A stretch of DNA of 64,000 nt from Candidatus Pandoraea novymonadis (GCF_003004665.1 NZ_MUHY01000004.1:24225-88224); one strand, 5' to 3'; counted from the stretch's first letter, positions 38,480 through 47,926 are shown. The notes: generated by a model from the letters alone, not told the origin. Made by a program: numbers and translations.

Positions 38480-39165
38480 TGGCAATGTATCTGTAGGATG
38501 CAAGATGGCTTTGTGGAATTTGTACGCTGTTAAACAAAGGTTAATGTTGGTCCAGAATAGTCACGAGGGCTGAAAAATAGTTATTTTCGAGTCAAGTGTT
38601 GACTTGATCTGCGAAGGTATAAGGATGGTCATAGATAAAATTTACAATGCCCTTTTTAAGAAAAATGAACTTGCTAGGCCAACTTCGGCTTCTAAAAGCC
38701 AGTTGATTTGACAATCGGTATGATTTTTTTCGCAATCTAACTATAACCTAGCAATTTTTAAAAAAAGCATCTTCAGCATGAAGATGTGAAGATTGATAAC
38801 TTCTTTTCTTTTTGAAGTAATTATTTGAACTACTGTAAAGTTTGTTCTATTTCACTTTTTTCAGTTAGGAGACTTTGGAGTATTTCTATTCATTCTATAT
38901 TTTTTCTAAAGAGTATTTTCAGAGTTAGCTATTGACTATGTTGCATAGAAAGAAGTCGATAAATTGGTTATCTAAAAAATATGAGTGTATTTTTTTATGA
39001 ATGAAATGCTTATTCATAGGAATTCTTGGAACACTATTTCCTGAAAATAGTGTTGTAGCAGTATGTGATGTGTCATGATGATTCTTACAATTTATATTGT
39101 AGAAATTCTGGATGGAAAGGTTGGAATTATCATGAAAATATCAATTTAATCGCGTAGGGCGTGTG
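38480..39165. other. Gene-free region upstream of petA
   Basis: About 680 strongly AT-rich bases. No gene, RNA or recognisable protein fragment was found on either strand. A TTGACA-like hexamer at 38708-38713 has no good -10 partner. Two small inverted repeats occur: CATCTTCA/TGAAGATG at about 38769-38788 and a 10-bp stem at 39030-39054. The petABC promoter is likely here. Confidence 0.4.
39030..39054. repeat. 10-bp hairpin upstream of petA
   Basis: AACACTATTT (39030-39039) pairs exactly with AAATAGTGTT (39045-39054) around a 5-nt loop. It lies about 110 bases before petA and could be an operator, a leader hairpin or a terminator stem without a clear T tract. Confidence 0.5.
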
Positions 39166-39771
39166 ATGGGGAATGATCAAGAAAAGCTCGTCGAGAATAG
39201 TCGTCGGAATTGGTTGATAGCAACATCTGTTGTTGGAGGTGTTGCAACATTAATACCATTCGTTGGGTATTTGCAACCGTCAGAGCATGCAAAAGCCAGT
39301 GGCGCACCAGTCGAAGTTGATATTAGCCGTCTGAGGTCTGGTGAGAAGATGACTGTAAATTGGCGGGGATTGCCCGTATGGATTGTGTGGCGCACATCAG
39401 ATGACATGGACTCGTTAGAGAAAGTAAAACCTGAGTTAGTTGATCCAGAATCAAAAGAAGTTTTTAGTTATCCTATGCCTGAGTTTTGTAACAATGCGTA
39501 TCGTGCTCGCATTGAGCGTAAAGATTTGCTGGTTGTCATCGGTATCTGTACTCACCTCGGTTGTATTCCTTTGGGGCCTTACGTGGCTAACAGTCTTGCG
39601 GCACTTGGCACCTATCCTGGATTTCTATGCCCATGTCATGGTTCAACATATGATATGTCTGGGCGCGTATTCAAAAATAATCTTGCATCAAAGAATTTAG
39701 ATATTCCCCGTTTCATGTTTTTGAGTGAGACGAAGATTGTGATCGGCCAAGATGAAAAAGGAGAGAGCTAA
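39166..39771 (+). CDS. petA: Ubiquinol-cytochrome c reductase, Rieske iron-sulfur subunit
   Basis: Rieske subunit of 201 residues of cytochrome bc1. An N-terminal segment NSRRNWLIATSVVGGVATLIPFVGYL is a Tat-type anchor with RR. The [2Fe-2S] ligands are Cys128, His130 (CTHLGC) and Cys155, His158 (CPCHGS), with the disulfide pair Cys133-Cys157. I chose the ATG at 39166; a GTG one codon earlier is possible. Its stop TAA overlaps the petB ATG. It needs the TatABC system encoded a few kb upstream. Confidence 0.95.
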   Translation: MGNDQEKLVENSRRNWLIATSVVGGVATLIPFVGYLQPSEHAKASGAPVEVDISRLRSGEKMTVNWRGLPVWIVWRTSDDMDSLEKVKPELVDPESKEVFSYPMPEFCNNAYRARIERKDLLVVIGICTHLGCIPLGPYVANSLAALGTYPGFLCPCHGSTYDMSGRVFKNNLASKNLDIPRFMFLSETKIVIGQDEKGES

Positions 39772-41156
39772 TGGTGGTTGAAAAACATGTTGAAACGACC
39801 GGCTTGCTTGGCTGGATTGACCGTCGTTTCCCATTGACTCGGCTATGGAGGAAACATGCTTCTGAATATTATGTTCCTAAAAATTTTAACTTCTGGTATT
39901 TCTTTGGGTCGTTGGGGATGCTATTGCTGGTGATTCAAATTCTTACGGGAATTTTCCTTACGATGAATTATAAACCTGACTCGAAACTTGCATTTGCTTC
40001 GGTCGAATATATTATGCGCGAAGTACCATGGGGTTGGCTGATTCGCTATATGCATTCGACAGGTGCTTCGATGTTCTTTGTTGTGGTTTACCTGCATATA
40101 TTTCGTGGACTGTTATACGGTTCATATCGTAAACCTCGTGAACTTGTTTGGATCTTTGGTTGTTTTATTTTTTTGTGTTTAATGGTGGAAGCTTTTATGG
40201 GCTATTTGCTGCCATGGGGGCAAATGTCATATTGGGGTGCACAGGTAATTGTTAACCTATTCTCTGTGATTCCGGTTATTGGAACGGATTTGTCGCTTTG
40301 GATTCGAGGTGATTATATTATCTCTGATGCAACACTGAATAGATTCTTTGCATTACATATTATCGCGATTCCTTTGATCTTGATTGCTCTAGTGGTTGGC
40401 CATATCATTGCACTGCATGAGGTTGGCTCAAATAACCCAGATGGTATTGAAATCAAAGAAAAGAAGAACGCTGATGGAATTCCGATTGATGGTGTCCCCT
40501 TTCATCCTTACTATACGACACACGTTATCTTGGGTATTGGTGTATTTTTGATGATATTTTCGGCAATTGTCTTTTTTGCTCCTACGATGGCTGGTTACTT
40601 TTTGGACGTGAATAACTTCATGCCATCGAATTCTTTGATTACACCACAGCACATTACGCCAGTATGGTACTTTTCGATTTTTTATTCGATATTACGTGCG
40701 ACAACCGATGACTTCAAATATGTACTGATGGCTATTTTAGCCCTAACTATAGCCACCTGGTCAATCAAATGGCGTGTGCAGGTGACTACTAAAATTGTTA
40801 GATCTGGTGCGGGGATGCTCTTTCTATTGGCAATATTTTTGATGGAAGCTAAGTTTTTTGGGATGCTGATGATGTTCGGAGCAGTCATCTCACTTTTTTT
40901 TATGCCTTGGCTAGATAAGAGTCCTGTAAAGTCGATCCGTTACCGACCAGTTTTTCACAAGGTGTTGTTGAGTATTTTTGTCTTTTTTTTCTTGCTGCTC
41001 GGTTATTTGGGGATGAAAGATCCGACACCTTTAAATACTCGACTTTCGCAAGTGGGGACGTTGTATTACTTCTGTTTTTTTGGACTTATGCCAGTTTGGA
41101 GCCAGTTGGGTACTTTTAAGCCGGTACCGGATCGCGTTACGTACCGTGGGAGTTGA
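39771..41156 (+). CDS. petB: Cytochrome b subunit of bc1 complex
   Basis: Membrane subunit of 461 residues of complex III that binds two b-type hemes and forms both quinone sites. WGWLIRYMHSTGASMFFVVVYLHIFRGL, GYLLPWGQMSYWGAQVI, RFFALHIIAIPLILIALVVGHIIALHEVGSNNP and the PEWY-equivalent site TPVWYFSIFYSILR are present, with heme ligand histidines in the second and fourth helices. The ATG overlaps the petA stop. petC starts immediately after its stop codon. Confidence 0.96.
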   Translation: MVVEKHVETTGLLGWIDRRFPLTRLWRKHASEYYVPKNFNFWYFFGSLGMLLLVIQILTGIFLTMNYKPDSKLAFASVEYIMREVPWGWLIRYMHSTGASMFFVVVYLHIFRGLLYGSYRKPRELVWIFGCFIFLCLMVEAFMGYLLPWGQMSYWGAQVIVNLFSVIPVIGTDLSLWIRGDYIISDATLNRFFALHIIAIPLILIALVVGHIIALHEVGSNNPDGIEIKEKKNADGIPIDGVPFHPYYTTHVILGIGVFLMIFSAIVFFAPTMAGYFLDVNNFMPSNSLITPQHITPVWYFSIFYSILRATTDDFKYVLMAILALTIATWSIKWRVQVTTKIVRSGAGMLFLLAIFLMEAKFFGMLMMFGAVISLFFMPWLDKSPVKSIRYRPVFHKVLLSIFVFFFLLLGYLGMKDPTPLNTRLSQVGTLYYFCFFGLMPVWSQLGTFKPVPDRVTYRGS

Positions 41157-41900
41157 ATGATTTTGATACGATTCGTAACGATCAAGAAAATGTTTTTTAT
41201 TGTACTAGTGCTTTCGTGCGGTTTTATCTTCCCAGCGATAGCGGGTGAGAGCGTAGTCCTTGATTCGGCACCGAATCGTATAAACGACGTAGCAGCACTT
41301 CAGCGTGGAGCTAAATTATTTTTGAAATACTGTCTGAATTGCCATTCAGCCTCGTTAATGAGATATTCTCGATTAAAAGATTTAGGATTTTCAGAAAAGA
41401 AGATTAAGGAGAATATGTTTTTTTTCACTGAAAAAATTGATGAGCCAATGACGGTTGCAATGCAAATGTCAGATGCCAAAGATTGGTTTGGATCTATACC
41501 ACCTGATTTATCGGTGCAAGCACGGGTGAAAGGAACGGATTGGTTATACACGTATTTACGAGCTTTCTATCGTGATGATTCTCGCTCAACTGGCTGGAAC
41601 AACGTGGTATTTCCTAATGTTGGAATGCCAAACCCACTGTGGGAACTGCAGGGACAGCGAGCTATTAAAAATCAAGGAAAAATGAATAGTAATTCGATGT
41701 TTATTCAGCTGACACCTGGGATTATGAAACCAGGTGATTTTGATAATGCCGTAGCAGATCTCGTATCTTATCTCGATTGGATGTCGGAGCCTGTGCAGCG
41801 TACACGAAAGAAGTTAGGTGTCTGGGTTTTATTGTTTTTGGCAATATTTACGTTACTAGCTTTTCGTTTAAATGCGGCTTATTGGAAGGACGTGAAGTAG
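41157..41900 (+). CDS. petC: Cytochrome c1
   Basis: Heme c subunit of 247 residues of the bc1 complex, passing electrons to a soluble cytochrome. A signal peptide (about 1-30) leads to the heme-binding CLNCH at 59-63; the axial Met is probably in VGMPNPLWEL. A C-terminal membrane anchor (VWVLLFLAIFTLLAFRL) is present. It directly abuts petB. A large GC-rich palindrome follows 16 bases after its stop. Confidence 0.94.
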   Translation: MILIRFVTIKKMFFIVLVLSCGFIFPAIAGESVVLDSAPNRINDVAALQRGAKLFLKYCLNCHSASLMRYSRLKDLGFSEKKIKENMFFFTEKIDEPMTVAMQMSDAKDWFGSIPPDLSVQARVKGTDWLYTYLRAFYRDDSRSTGWNNVVFPNVGMPNPLWELQGQRAIKNQGKMNSNSMFIQLTPGIMKPGDFDNAVADLVSYLDWMSEPVQRTRKKLGVWVLLFLAIFTLLAFRLNAAYWKDVK

Positions 41901-41916
41901 AATCAATTCTGTAAAA

Positions 41917-41959
41917 GGGGTTAGGGCGGGGAAAGCGCCGCTTTCCCCGCCCTAACCCC
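41917..41959. terminator. Perfect 43-nt GC-rich palindrome between petC and sspA
   Basis: The arms at 41917-41937 and 41939-41959 (21 bases each) are exact reverse complements around a single C; the motif is built from GGGGTTAGGGCGGGG and its complement. It is followed by GTTAGTTTTTA. Its stem is far more GC-rich than its surroundings. A rho-independent terminator or attenuator separating the petABC and sspAB transcripts is the simplest reading, though the T tract is imperfect and sspA starts only 24 bases later. Confidence 0.75.
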
Positions 41960-41983
41960 GTTAGTTTTTAAGGAAAATGCGCT

Positions 41984-42586
41984 ATGATGGTTTTGTATTC
42001 GGGCACAACATGCCCATTTTCTCAGCGTTGCCGGCTAGTTTTGTTCGAAAAAGGCATGGACTTTGAAGTCCGTGATGTTGATCTTTTTAACAAGCCGGAA
42101 GAAATTAGTGTGATGAATCCTTACGGTCAAGTCCCAATTTTGGTTGAGCGAGATTTAATTTTATACGAATCGAATACGATCAATGAATATATTGATGAAC
42201 GTTTTCCGCATCCACAATTGATGCCAGCAGATCCGGTGCAGCGCGCGCGCGCGCGCTTATTTTTATTTAATTTCGAGAAAGAGCTGTTTATGCATATCAG
42301 CACGCTAGAAAACCAAATGGACCATGGTATTGTTCAGAAAGCGCGTGCATTGATTCGTGACCGTCTGGTGCAATTGGCTCCTATTTTTTTGAAGAATAAG
42401 TATATGTTGGGGGATGACTTTTCGATGCTGGACATTGCGATTGCCCCGTTGCTATGGCGTTTGGATCATTATGGGATTGAGTTATCGAAAAATGCTGCTC
42501 CGTTATTAAAATATGCCGAGCGCATTTTTAGTCGTCCTGCTTATATCGAAGCGCTTACGCCTTCTGAAAAAGTCATGCGTCGTTAA
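41984..42586 (+). CDS. sspA: Stringent starvation protein A (GST fold)
   Basis: RNA-polymerase-associated protein of 200 residues with a thioredoxin-like N-terminal and helical C-terminal glutathione-transferase fold. Signatures are YSGTTCPFSQRCRLVLFEKGMDF, NPYGQVPILVERDLILYESNTINEYIDERFPHPQLMP and the C-terminal DDFSMLDIAIAPLLWRL. It follows petC after the GC-rich palindrome, as in Burkholderia, and is followed by sspB. Codons 86-91 contain a (GC)8 run (42241-42256), a likely replication slip site. Confidence 0.93.
   Translation: MMVLYSGTTCPFSQRCRLVLFEKGMDFEVRDVDLFNKPEEISVMNPYGQVPILVERDLILYESNTINEYIDERFPHPQLMPADPVQRARARLFLFNFEKELFMHISTLENQMDHGIVQKARALIRDRLVQLAPIFLKNKYMLGDDFSMLDIAIAPLLWRLDHYGIELSKNAAPLLKYAERIFSRPAYIEALTPSEKVMRR
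42241..42256 (+). repeat. (GC)8 dinucleotide run in sspA
   Basis: Eight GC units run from 42241 to 42256 inside sspA and encode the R-A-R-A-R stretch. The count is in frame here, but loss or gain of a unit would break the gene. Long GC runs are unexpected in this AT-rich sequence. Confidence 0.9.
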
Positions 42587-42657
42587 TAATTATATTCTTA
42601 ACCAAGTAGTTTGAGTTAACAGTACGCTCCAGCGTTTGGTTAGGATAATGGAAGAAA

Positions 42658-43092
42658 ATGTTAGAGACCTCTACCAAACCTTACTTGCTACGCGCTTTGT
42701 ACGAGTGGTGCGTGGATAATGGCTACACTCCGCATTTGTCTGTACATGTCGATGCATCCACGAAAGTACCTCGTAATTTTGTAAAAAATGGCGAAATTGT
42801 ATTGAACATTAGTTTTGATGCGACTAGCGGTTTGCAGATGGGTAACGATTGGATTGAATTCAGCGCTCGTTTTGGCGGTATTGCACAGAAAGTCGAGGTG
42901 CAAGTTGCAAACGTGTTGGCAATGTATGCACGTGAGAATGGTCAAGGTATAGCCTTCTCAGTCAATCAGATCTCACCACTTGGAGGACCTGCCGTGTTTT
43001 TGACACCGTTAGCTCCTGATGGAGAGAAACCAGATCCGTCCCCTCCGATTAGTCCTCAGGGTAGACGCGCGCATTTGAAGGTCGTGAAATAG
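42658..43092 (+). CDS. sspB: ClpXP adaptor SspB
   Basis: Specificity-enhancing factor of 144 residues that delivers ssrA-tagged proteins to ClpXP. PYLLRALYEWCVDNGYTPHLSV, the substrate-groove strand EIVLNIS, and NDWIEFSARFGG are the family core. The C-terminal ClpX-binding tail RAHLKVVK resembles the usual XB motif (RxxLxVVK). It lies downstream of sspA with 71 bases between. Confidence 0.92.
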   Translation: MLETSTKPYLLRALYEWCVDNGYTPHLSVHVDASTKVPRNFVKNGEIVLNISFDATSGLQMGNDWIEFSARFGGIAQKVEVQVANVLAMYARENGQGIAFSVNQISPLGGPAVFLTPLAPDGEKPDPSPPISPQGRRAHLKVVK

Positions 43093-43194
43093 TTGTTCTT
43101 CACAGGATATTATTTGAGAATAGTATAGACCAGTTATGACTCTCCGGATCTGTTGAGTGGATTGCTGGAGGGAGCCCTCATTTTAAGGATGGAC

Positions 43195-43224
43195 TTGATT
43201 GAATAGCTCTTAAAATTTTATAAT
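43195..43224 (+). promoter_or_regulatory. Sigma-70-like promoter before tRNA-Thr
   Basis: TTGATT at 43195-43200 and TATAAT at 43219-43224 are separated by 18 bases, a good sigma-70 pair. The predicted start lies at about 43231, leaving a leader of about 38 bases before the tRNA. A second -10-like TACAAT at 43254-43259 is closer to the tRNA but has no matching -35. Confidence 0.5.
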
Positions 43225-43269
43225 TTTTCGGCATATTCTTAAGAAAGTTCAGTTACAATGACCACCCAT

Positions 43270-43345
<76 letters not shown>

Positions 43346-44021
43346 AAAATAAAAGACTTACGTGTTTTTGTGTGACGTTTTTTAGAGATGATGAGAGTTG
43401 CAATGTTTGGAGTTTGATTAGCAGACCAGTACGTTAACTTTGCGATCTATGTCCGGTAATGTACTACAAGAGAATTTTAGTACAGTTCTGTTTTTGAAAA
43501 CGAGATCGCTGTTCTAGAAACATTATTCTTCCTAATCAGAGGCCTAATTGCTGATTGCATCCCGAGTCAATCTCATTGGCGTAAAATTTTCCTGTTAACT
43601 TGATTGAGCCTAATAGAACGTGGGATTTTTAAATTAACTATTTTAAATAGCAGCTTTTTTTTGATATTTTCCGTTTCTGTGTGGATTTTCTCCCACGAGT
43701 AAGGAAGAAAGCTTTATTCTTACGGAGCCGGAACGTCGCTGTTTCGGTGATCGCCTGCTGCTCGATATTTCAGTGCCGTGTTGCTGCACTCGGCGTCTAT
43801 TTTTTATAAAGATAGACTTCGATCTAGTGTAATGAATTACGGGTTGGTCATTGTAAATAGCTGTCTGTTCAAGGACCTGTGTCGTGAAATTACTACGGTC
43901 TGCAATGACCACTGGATTTACCATCTTTGATGTCCGTAGCGTATATTAGTTCTATGCACTGGGGAGTGTTGTTTGGTGATCTTCGAAACCGGCGCTAGCT
44001 GCGTCATATGAGGATATCAAT
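43346..44021. other. Gene-free region after tRNA-Thr
   Basis: About 675 bases. Most are AT-rich, but about 43720-43800 is locally more GC-rich. A minus-strand frame of 93 codons spans 43643-43924, but it shows no recognisable domain or good ribosome-binding site. A decayed gene is possible. Nothing can be named with confidence. Confidence 0.35.
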
Positions 44022-44243
44022 TTGGCCAAGGAAGAACTTATTGAATTTAACGGCCACGTCTCAGACGTGTTGCCTGATAACCGTTTTCGTGTGATGCTTG
44101 AAAACGGAGTGCAGGTGTGGGCCTATGCCAGCGGGCGTATGCAGAAGAATCGCATTCGTATTTTGGCTGGTGACCGGGTTACGCTAGAAATGTCTCCCTA
44201 TGATTTAACTAAGGGGCGAATTAACTATCGTCACAAAACCTAA
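44022..44243 (+). CDS. infA: Translation initiation factor IF-1 (second-copy type)
   Basis: OB-fold protein of 73 residues that fills the 30S A site during initiation. It matches IF-1 throughout, with [42 protein letters not shown]. The start is TTG at 44022 with GAGGA upstream. The sequence is nearer the second IF-1 found in many betaproteobacteria (Y-A-S-G-R/K-M, ending INYRHKT) than the ribosomal-protein-cluster copy, so this is likely a paralogue. It stands alone, with several hundred gene-free bases on both sides. Confidence 0.9.
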   Translation: MAKEELIEFNGHVSDVLPDNRFRVMLENGVQVWAYASGRMQKNRIRILAGDRVTLEMSPYDLTKGRINYRHKT

Positions 44244-45139
44244 AATGCGATGAGTCTCAGACGTTTAGCATAATATCTAATCATCTTTGGTTGTCCTGCA
44301 TCGTCATCATAATAAGGGTGGCGATGCGTTTTAGGTAATGGGATCTTTTGTTTAAGTATTGCTGAATACTTAGGCGGGGATAGCTGTGTTCTTTATCTAT
44401 TTAATGTCGTCACTACTTCGATTCCCATCCGAATCAGGCTTTGCTCGATGACATCACTCGCATAAAGCTGTTCTACGTTTCTGCTTTTCTCGTCTTGCTA
44501 CAAATAACAGAAGACATGCTCTTCATATATCAGCCGTTTAAACATAGCTTTGTAATTCTGAAGAGTAGGCCAGAGGCATCTATGAATTCTTTTAAAAATA
44601 GAAAGGTATTTCAACACGGCAGGGATCACATAAATTCGACTATCTTCCCTAGATGAAGACTTGTCAAAAAATACTTTTTGTGGAGTTTCAAAAGTATAGC
44701 TCTCTGTATCAGAATTATTCGTTATGTGTATAGGTCGAATTTTAGGTAGATGTGCTTGCCGTTAGGTTACCTGATACGCCTCTTCACTTCTCTGACATGA
44801 TTGATCTGCATAGATAAGGCGGTGGTAACTGTCATCGTTTTTTTGTTAAGGACGATATAAATTAACACTGGGCATATGTGATATACGGCATTTATTTTTA
44901 TCATGACGGATAAAAAATCTGACATATGTACATGACTGGCTATGACGGAGGATTAAATGTGGAGTTTTTGAGACGAAATTGTGTCGTTGTTCTAATTGGA
45001 ATGAGTTCACTTACTACCATTTTTTGATCAGACGTCGAATTTTTGTTGCATTGTGAGCAGAAGGGTAGGCACTAATCATGTATCTCATTCTTGTCTTTGT
45101 TACACTTCTGCTCATTCTCCCTTTCAGTCAGGAAGTCTC
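44244..45139. other. Gene-free region between the IF-1 gene and ettA
   Basis: About 900 AT-rich bases without a supported gene. Open frames of up to about 70 codons exist by chance (for example plus strand 44441-44656), but none has a recognisable domain. A decayed gene is possible. No terminator or promoter could be assigned with confidence. Confidence 0.35.
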
Positions 45140-46807
45140 ATGGCACAGTATGTATTTAGCATGAACCGCGTGGGCAAGATTGTTCCGCCTAAGCGCCATA
45201 TTCTTAAGGATATTTCGTTATCGTTTCTTCCCGGTGCTAAGATTGGTGTGCTGGGTTTAAACGGTTCTGGTAAGTCGACATTACTAAAAATTATGGCTGG
45301 CGTTGATCATGAAATTGAAGGTGAAGCGAACCCAATGCCAAACTTGAAGATTGGTTATTTGTCGCAGGAACCTCAAATTGATCCGGAATTAACAGTGCGT
45401 GAAGTCGTCGAAGGTGGTTTGGGAGAAGTATTTGAGGCGCGCCAGCGGCTTGAATCCATTTACGCAGCTTACGCAGAAGCAGATGCGGATTTCGATGTGC
45501 TTGCAGAGGAACAAGAAAAGTGCGAGGCGATTTTAGTTGCATGTGGGGGTGATAACGTTGAGCATCAACTTGAAGTTGCTGCTAATGCACTACGTTTACC
45601 CCCTTGGGATACTAAGATTTTTGTATTATCTGGTGGAGAGAAGCGCCGTGTGGCTCTTTGCCGTTTACTACTGTCTCGTCCTGACATGCTGTTGCTGGAT
45701 GAGCCCACTAATCATCTGGATTCAGAATCAGTTGATTGGCTTGAGCAGTTTCTGACACGTTTTTCTGGCACCGTTGTGGCTGTCACTCATGACCGCTATT
45801 TTCTTGATAACGCAGCTGAGTGGATTCTTGAACTCGATCGTGGTCAAGGTATTCCTTGGAAAGGTAACTATAGCTCATGGCTTGATCAAAAACATGAGCG
45901 TTTGAAGCAGGAAGAACTCACCGAATCGGCACGTCAAAAGACCTTGAAGAAGGAGCTGGAATGGGTGCGTCAAAACGCTAAGGGACGCCAAGCGAAGTCA
46001 AAAGCGCGGATTGCTCGCTTTGAGGAATTAAATAGCCAGGAATACCAAAAGCGCAATGAAACACAGGAAATTTTTATTCCTATCGGTGAGCGTTTGGGTA
46101 AAGAAGTGATTGAATTTAAGAATGTAACAAAAGGCTTCGGCGATCGTTTGCTGATTGATAATCTGAGCTTTCAAGTTCCCCCAGGTGCGATTGTAGGTAT
46201 CATTGGTCCAAACGGTGCAGGCAAATCGACATTATTCAAGATGTTATCTGGGAGTGAGCAACCAGATAATGGTGAAATCAAAGTGGGTCCGACTGTAAGA
46301 CTTGCTTATGTTGATCAGAATCGTGATGCGCTTGATGGTACGAAAACGGTGTTCGAGGAAATCTCGGGTGGTGCGGACGTGCTGAGTGTGGGTAGGTACG
46401 AAACACTGTCTCGTGCTTATATTGGTCGCTTCAACTTTAAAGGTTCGGATCAGCAAAAGCAGGTGGCCACATTGTCTGGTGGTGAGCGTGGCCGTTTGCA
46501 TTTGGCAAAGACATTGATCGCTGGTGGTAACGTGCTGCTGCTCGATGAGCCATCAAATGATCTTGATGTGGAAACGCTGAGGGCACTGGAAGATGCACTG
46601 CTGGAATTCGCCGGTTGTGTGATGGTTATTTCCCACGATCGCTGGTTCCTTGACCGCATTGCTACGCACATATTGGCTTTCGAAGGTGACTCTTGTATTG
46701 AGTTTTTCCCGGGCAATTATCAAGAATACGAAGCAGATAAGCGAAAGCGTCTTGGCGAAGAAGCGAACACGCCAAAGCGTATTCGTTATAAACCAATCGC
46801 ACGGTAA
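45140..46807 (+). CDS. ettA: Energy-dependent translational throttle protein EttA (ABC-F)
   Basis: Cytoplasmic ABC-F protein of 555 residues with two nucleotide-binding domains and no membrane part. It binds the ribosomal E site and gates translation by the ATP/ADP ratio. Domain 1 has GLNGSGKS, LSGGEKRR and LLLLDEPTNHLD; a linker rich in charged residues (ELEWVRQNAKGRQAKSKARIARFEEL) is typical of EttA; domain 2 has GPNGAGKS, LSGGERGR and LLLDEPSNDLD. I chose the ATG at 45140 (MAQYVFSMNRVGK), with CAGGAAG upstream; a GTG at 45053 would add 29 residues. Confidence 0.95.
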   Translation: MAQYVFSMNRVGKIVPPKRHILKDISLSFLPGAKIGVLGLNGSGKSTLLKIMAGVDHEIEGEANPMPNLKIGYLSQEPQIDPELTVREVVEGGLGEVFEARQRLESIYAAYAEADADFDVLAEEQEKCEAILVACGGDNVEHQLEVAANALRLPPWDTKIFVLSGGEKRRVALCRLLLSRPDMLLLDEPTNHLDSESVDWLEQFLTRFSGTVVAVTHDRYFLDNAAEWILELDRGQGIPWKGNYSSWLDQKHERLKQEELTESARQKTLKKELEWVRQNAKGRQAKSKARIARFEELNSQEYQKRNETQEIFIPIGERLGKEVIEFKNVTKGFGDRLLIDNLSFQVPPGAIVGIIGPNGAGKSTLFKMLSGSEQPDNGEIKVGPTVRLAYVDQNRDALDGTKTVFEEISGGADVLSVGRYETLSRAYIGRFNFKGSDQQKQVATLSGGERGRLHLAKTLIAGGNVLLLDEPSNDLDVETLRALEDALLEFAGCVMVISHDRWFLDRIATHILAFEGDSCIEFFPGNYQEYEADKRKRLGEEANTPKRIRYKPIAR

Positions 46808-47305
46808 GATGGAGAAGAAAGTGTATGGAAAATGGTTACCGGTAGAATCCAATTTTTAGAGAGCCTACAGCCAATTTTGTAATCCTTGACATGAATGGCG
46901 GAAATGAGATCTATGAAATTTTAGTTGCTATTTAGCTTTTACTATGTAACTAGCACGTAAATTGCAAATTTGCACATTTTGCGTATGTTTTGGAGCTACC
47001 AGAATACATAGAAGATTTGTATCGATGCGTCATTTTAATGCTCAAGGTGATTCGATCATATGTTTTTAGATGTAGATTGATTTTATCAACACTTTTAAAT
47101 AAGTGTCACTTTGGTGAACTAAGACCGAAGTGGTTCCATTACATTGGGGAGTCTTATAATAACTATAGATAGCTAAATCTTCGGGGAGGCATGTGCCGGT
47201 TTTGCTGCTTGAGGGTTTTGGGGGACCTATTTTCAGATGTTTCTTCTATCGTGGGGGGGGGATGATATCCACCGAAGTAGCCTCCTTGACTTGGTGTGCT
47301 TGTAC
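46808..47305. other. Convergent gene-free region between ettA and ubiX
   Basis: About 500 AT-rich bases between the convergent stops. A run of nine G at 47253-47261 stands out and a small ACACTT/AAGTGT repeat lies near 47090. No gene was recognised; neither repeat has a T tract of a standard terminator. Confidence 0.35.
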
Positions 47306-47926
47306 TCACGTACTGTTATTATTCTCTTTTCCTAATCCTGACCAACTGTCTGAAATAGTAGGACCTAGTCTGAATAGGTCGAGTATGCGACTCACCGTAT
47401 CTTCGACCATATCCTCAAGAGAGGAAGGTCTGTTGTAGAATGCGGGCACTGGTGGATAGATGATTCCACCCATTTCTGTGACTGCTGCCATATTGCGTAG
47501 ATGCACGAGATTGAATGGAGTTTCTCTCACCATCAAGACAAGGCGTCGTCTTTCTTTAAGGACGACGTCAGCGGCTCGAGTAATCAAATTATCGGATAAG
47601 CCGTGTGCAATACTTGCTAGAGTTTTCATCGAACAGGGCGCTACTACCATGCCGATTGTCGCGAAAGAACCGCTGGCGATTGTTGCCCCTACTTCGCGCA
47701 CACTGTACGTAAAATTGGCTAATGCTTGTACTTCAGATTTTTTCATCTCGAGTTCGTGAAGAAGCGTTAGCCAACCGGCATTTGACACCAGCAAATGCGT
47801 TTCTATGCTACCAAGTTTGCTTAGAAACATCAGCAGGCGGACTCCATAAATTGCACCACTTGCTCCTGTGATGGCTACCACAATGCGAGGTCTATGCGAT
47901 TCGACCGCTGAGGAAGAAAAATTCAT
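47306..47926 (-). CDS. ubiX: Flavin prenyltransferase UbiX
   Basis: Protein of 206 residues that makes the prenylated FMN cofactor for UbiD-type decarboxylases in ubiquinone synthesis. The N-terminal FMN-binding IVVAITGASGAIYGVRLL, the middle VVAPCSMKTLASIAHG and the RRRLVLMVRETPFNLVHLRNM segment are family signatures, intact. I chose the ATG at 47926; upstream in-frame codons add a non-conserved stretch. It is on the same strand as and downstream of grxD. Confidence 0.93.
   Translation of the reverse strand: MNFSSSAVESHRPRIVVAITGASGAIYGVRLLMFLSKLGSIETHLLVSNAGWLTLLHELEMKKSEVQALANFTYSVREVGATIASGSFATIGMVVAPCSMKTLASIAHGLSDNLITRAADVVLKERRRLVLMVRETPFNLVHLRNMAAVTEMGGIIYPPVPAFYNRPSSLEDMVEDTVSRILDLFRLGPTISDSWSGLGKENNNST

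Noticed and set aside
38480..39165. Lost mechanosensitive-channel gene (mscL) before petA
   Set aside because: No MscL fragment could be read and I am not certain of its ancestral position.
44441..44656. 71-codon plus-strand frame in the IF-1/ettA gap
   Set aside because: No recognisable domain, ribosome-binding site or neighbour logic.
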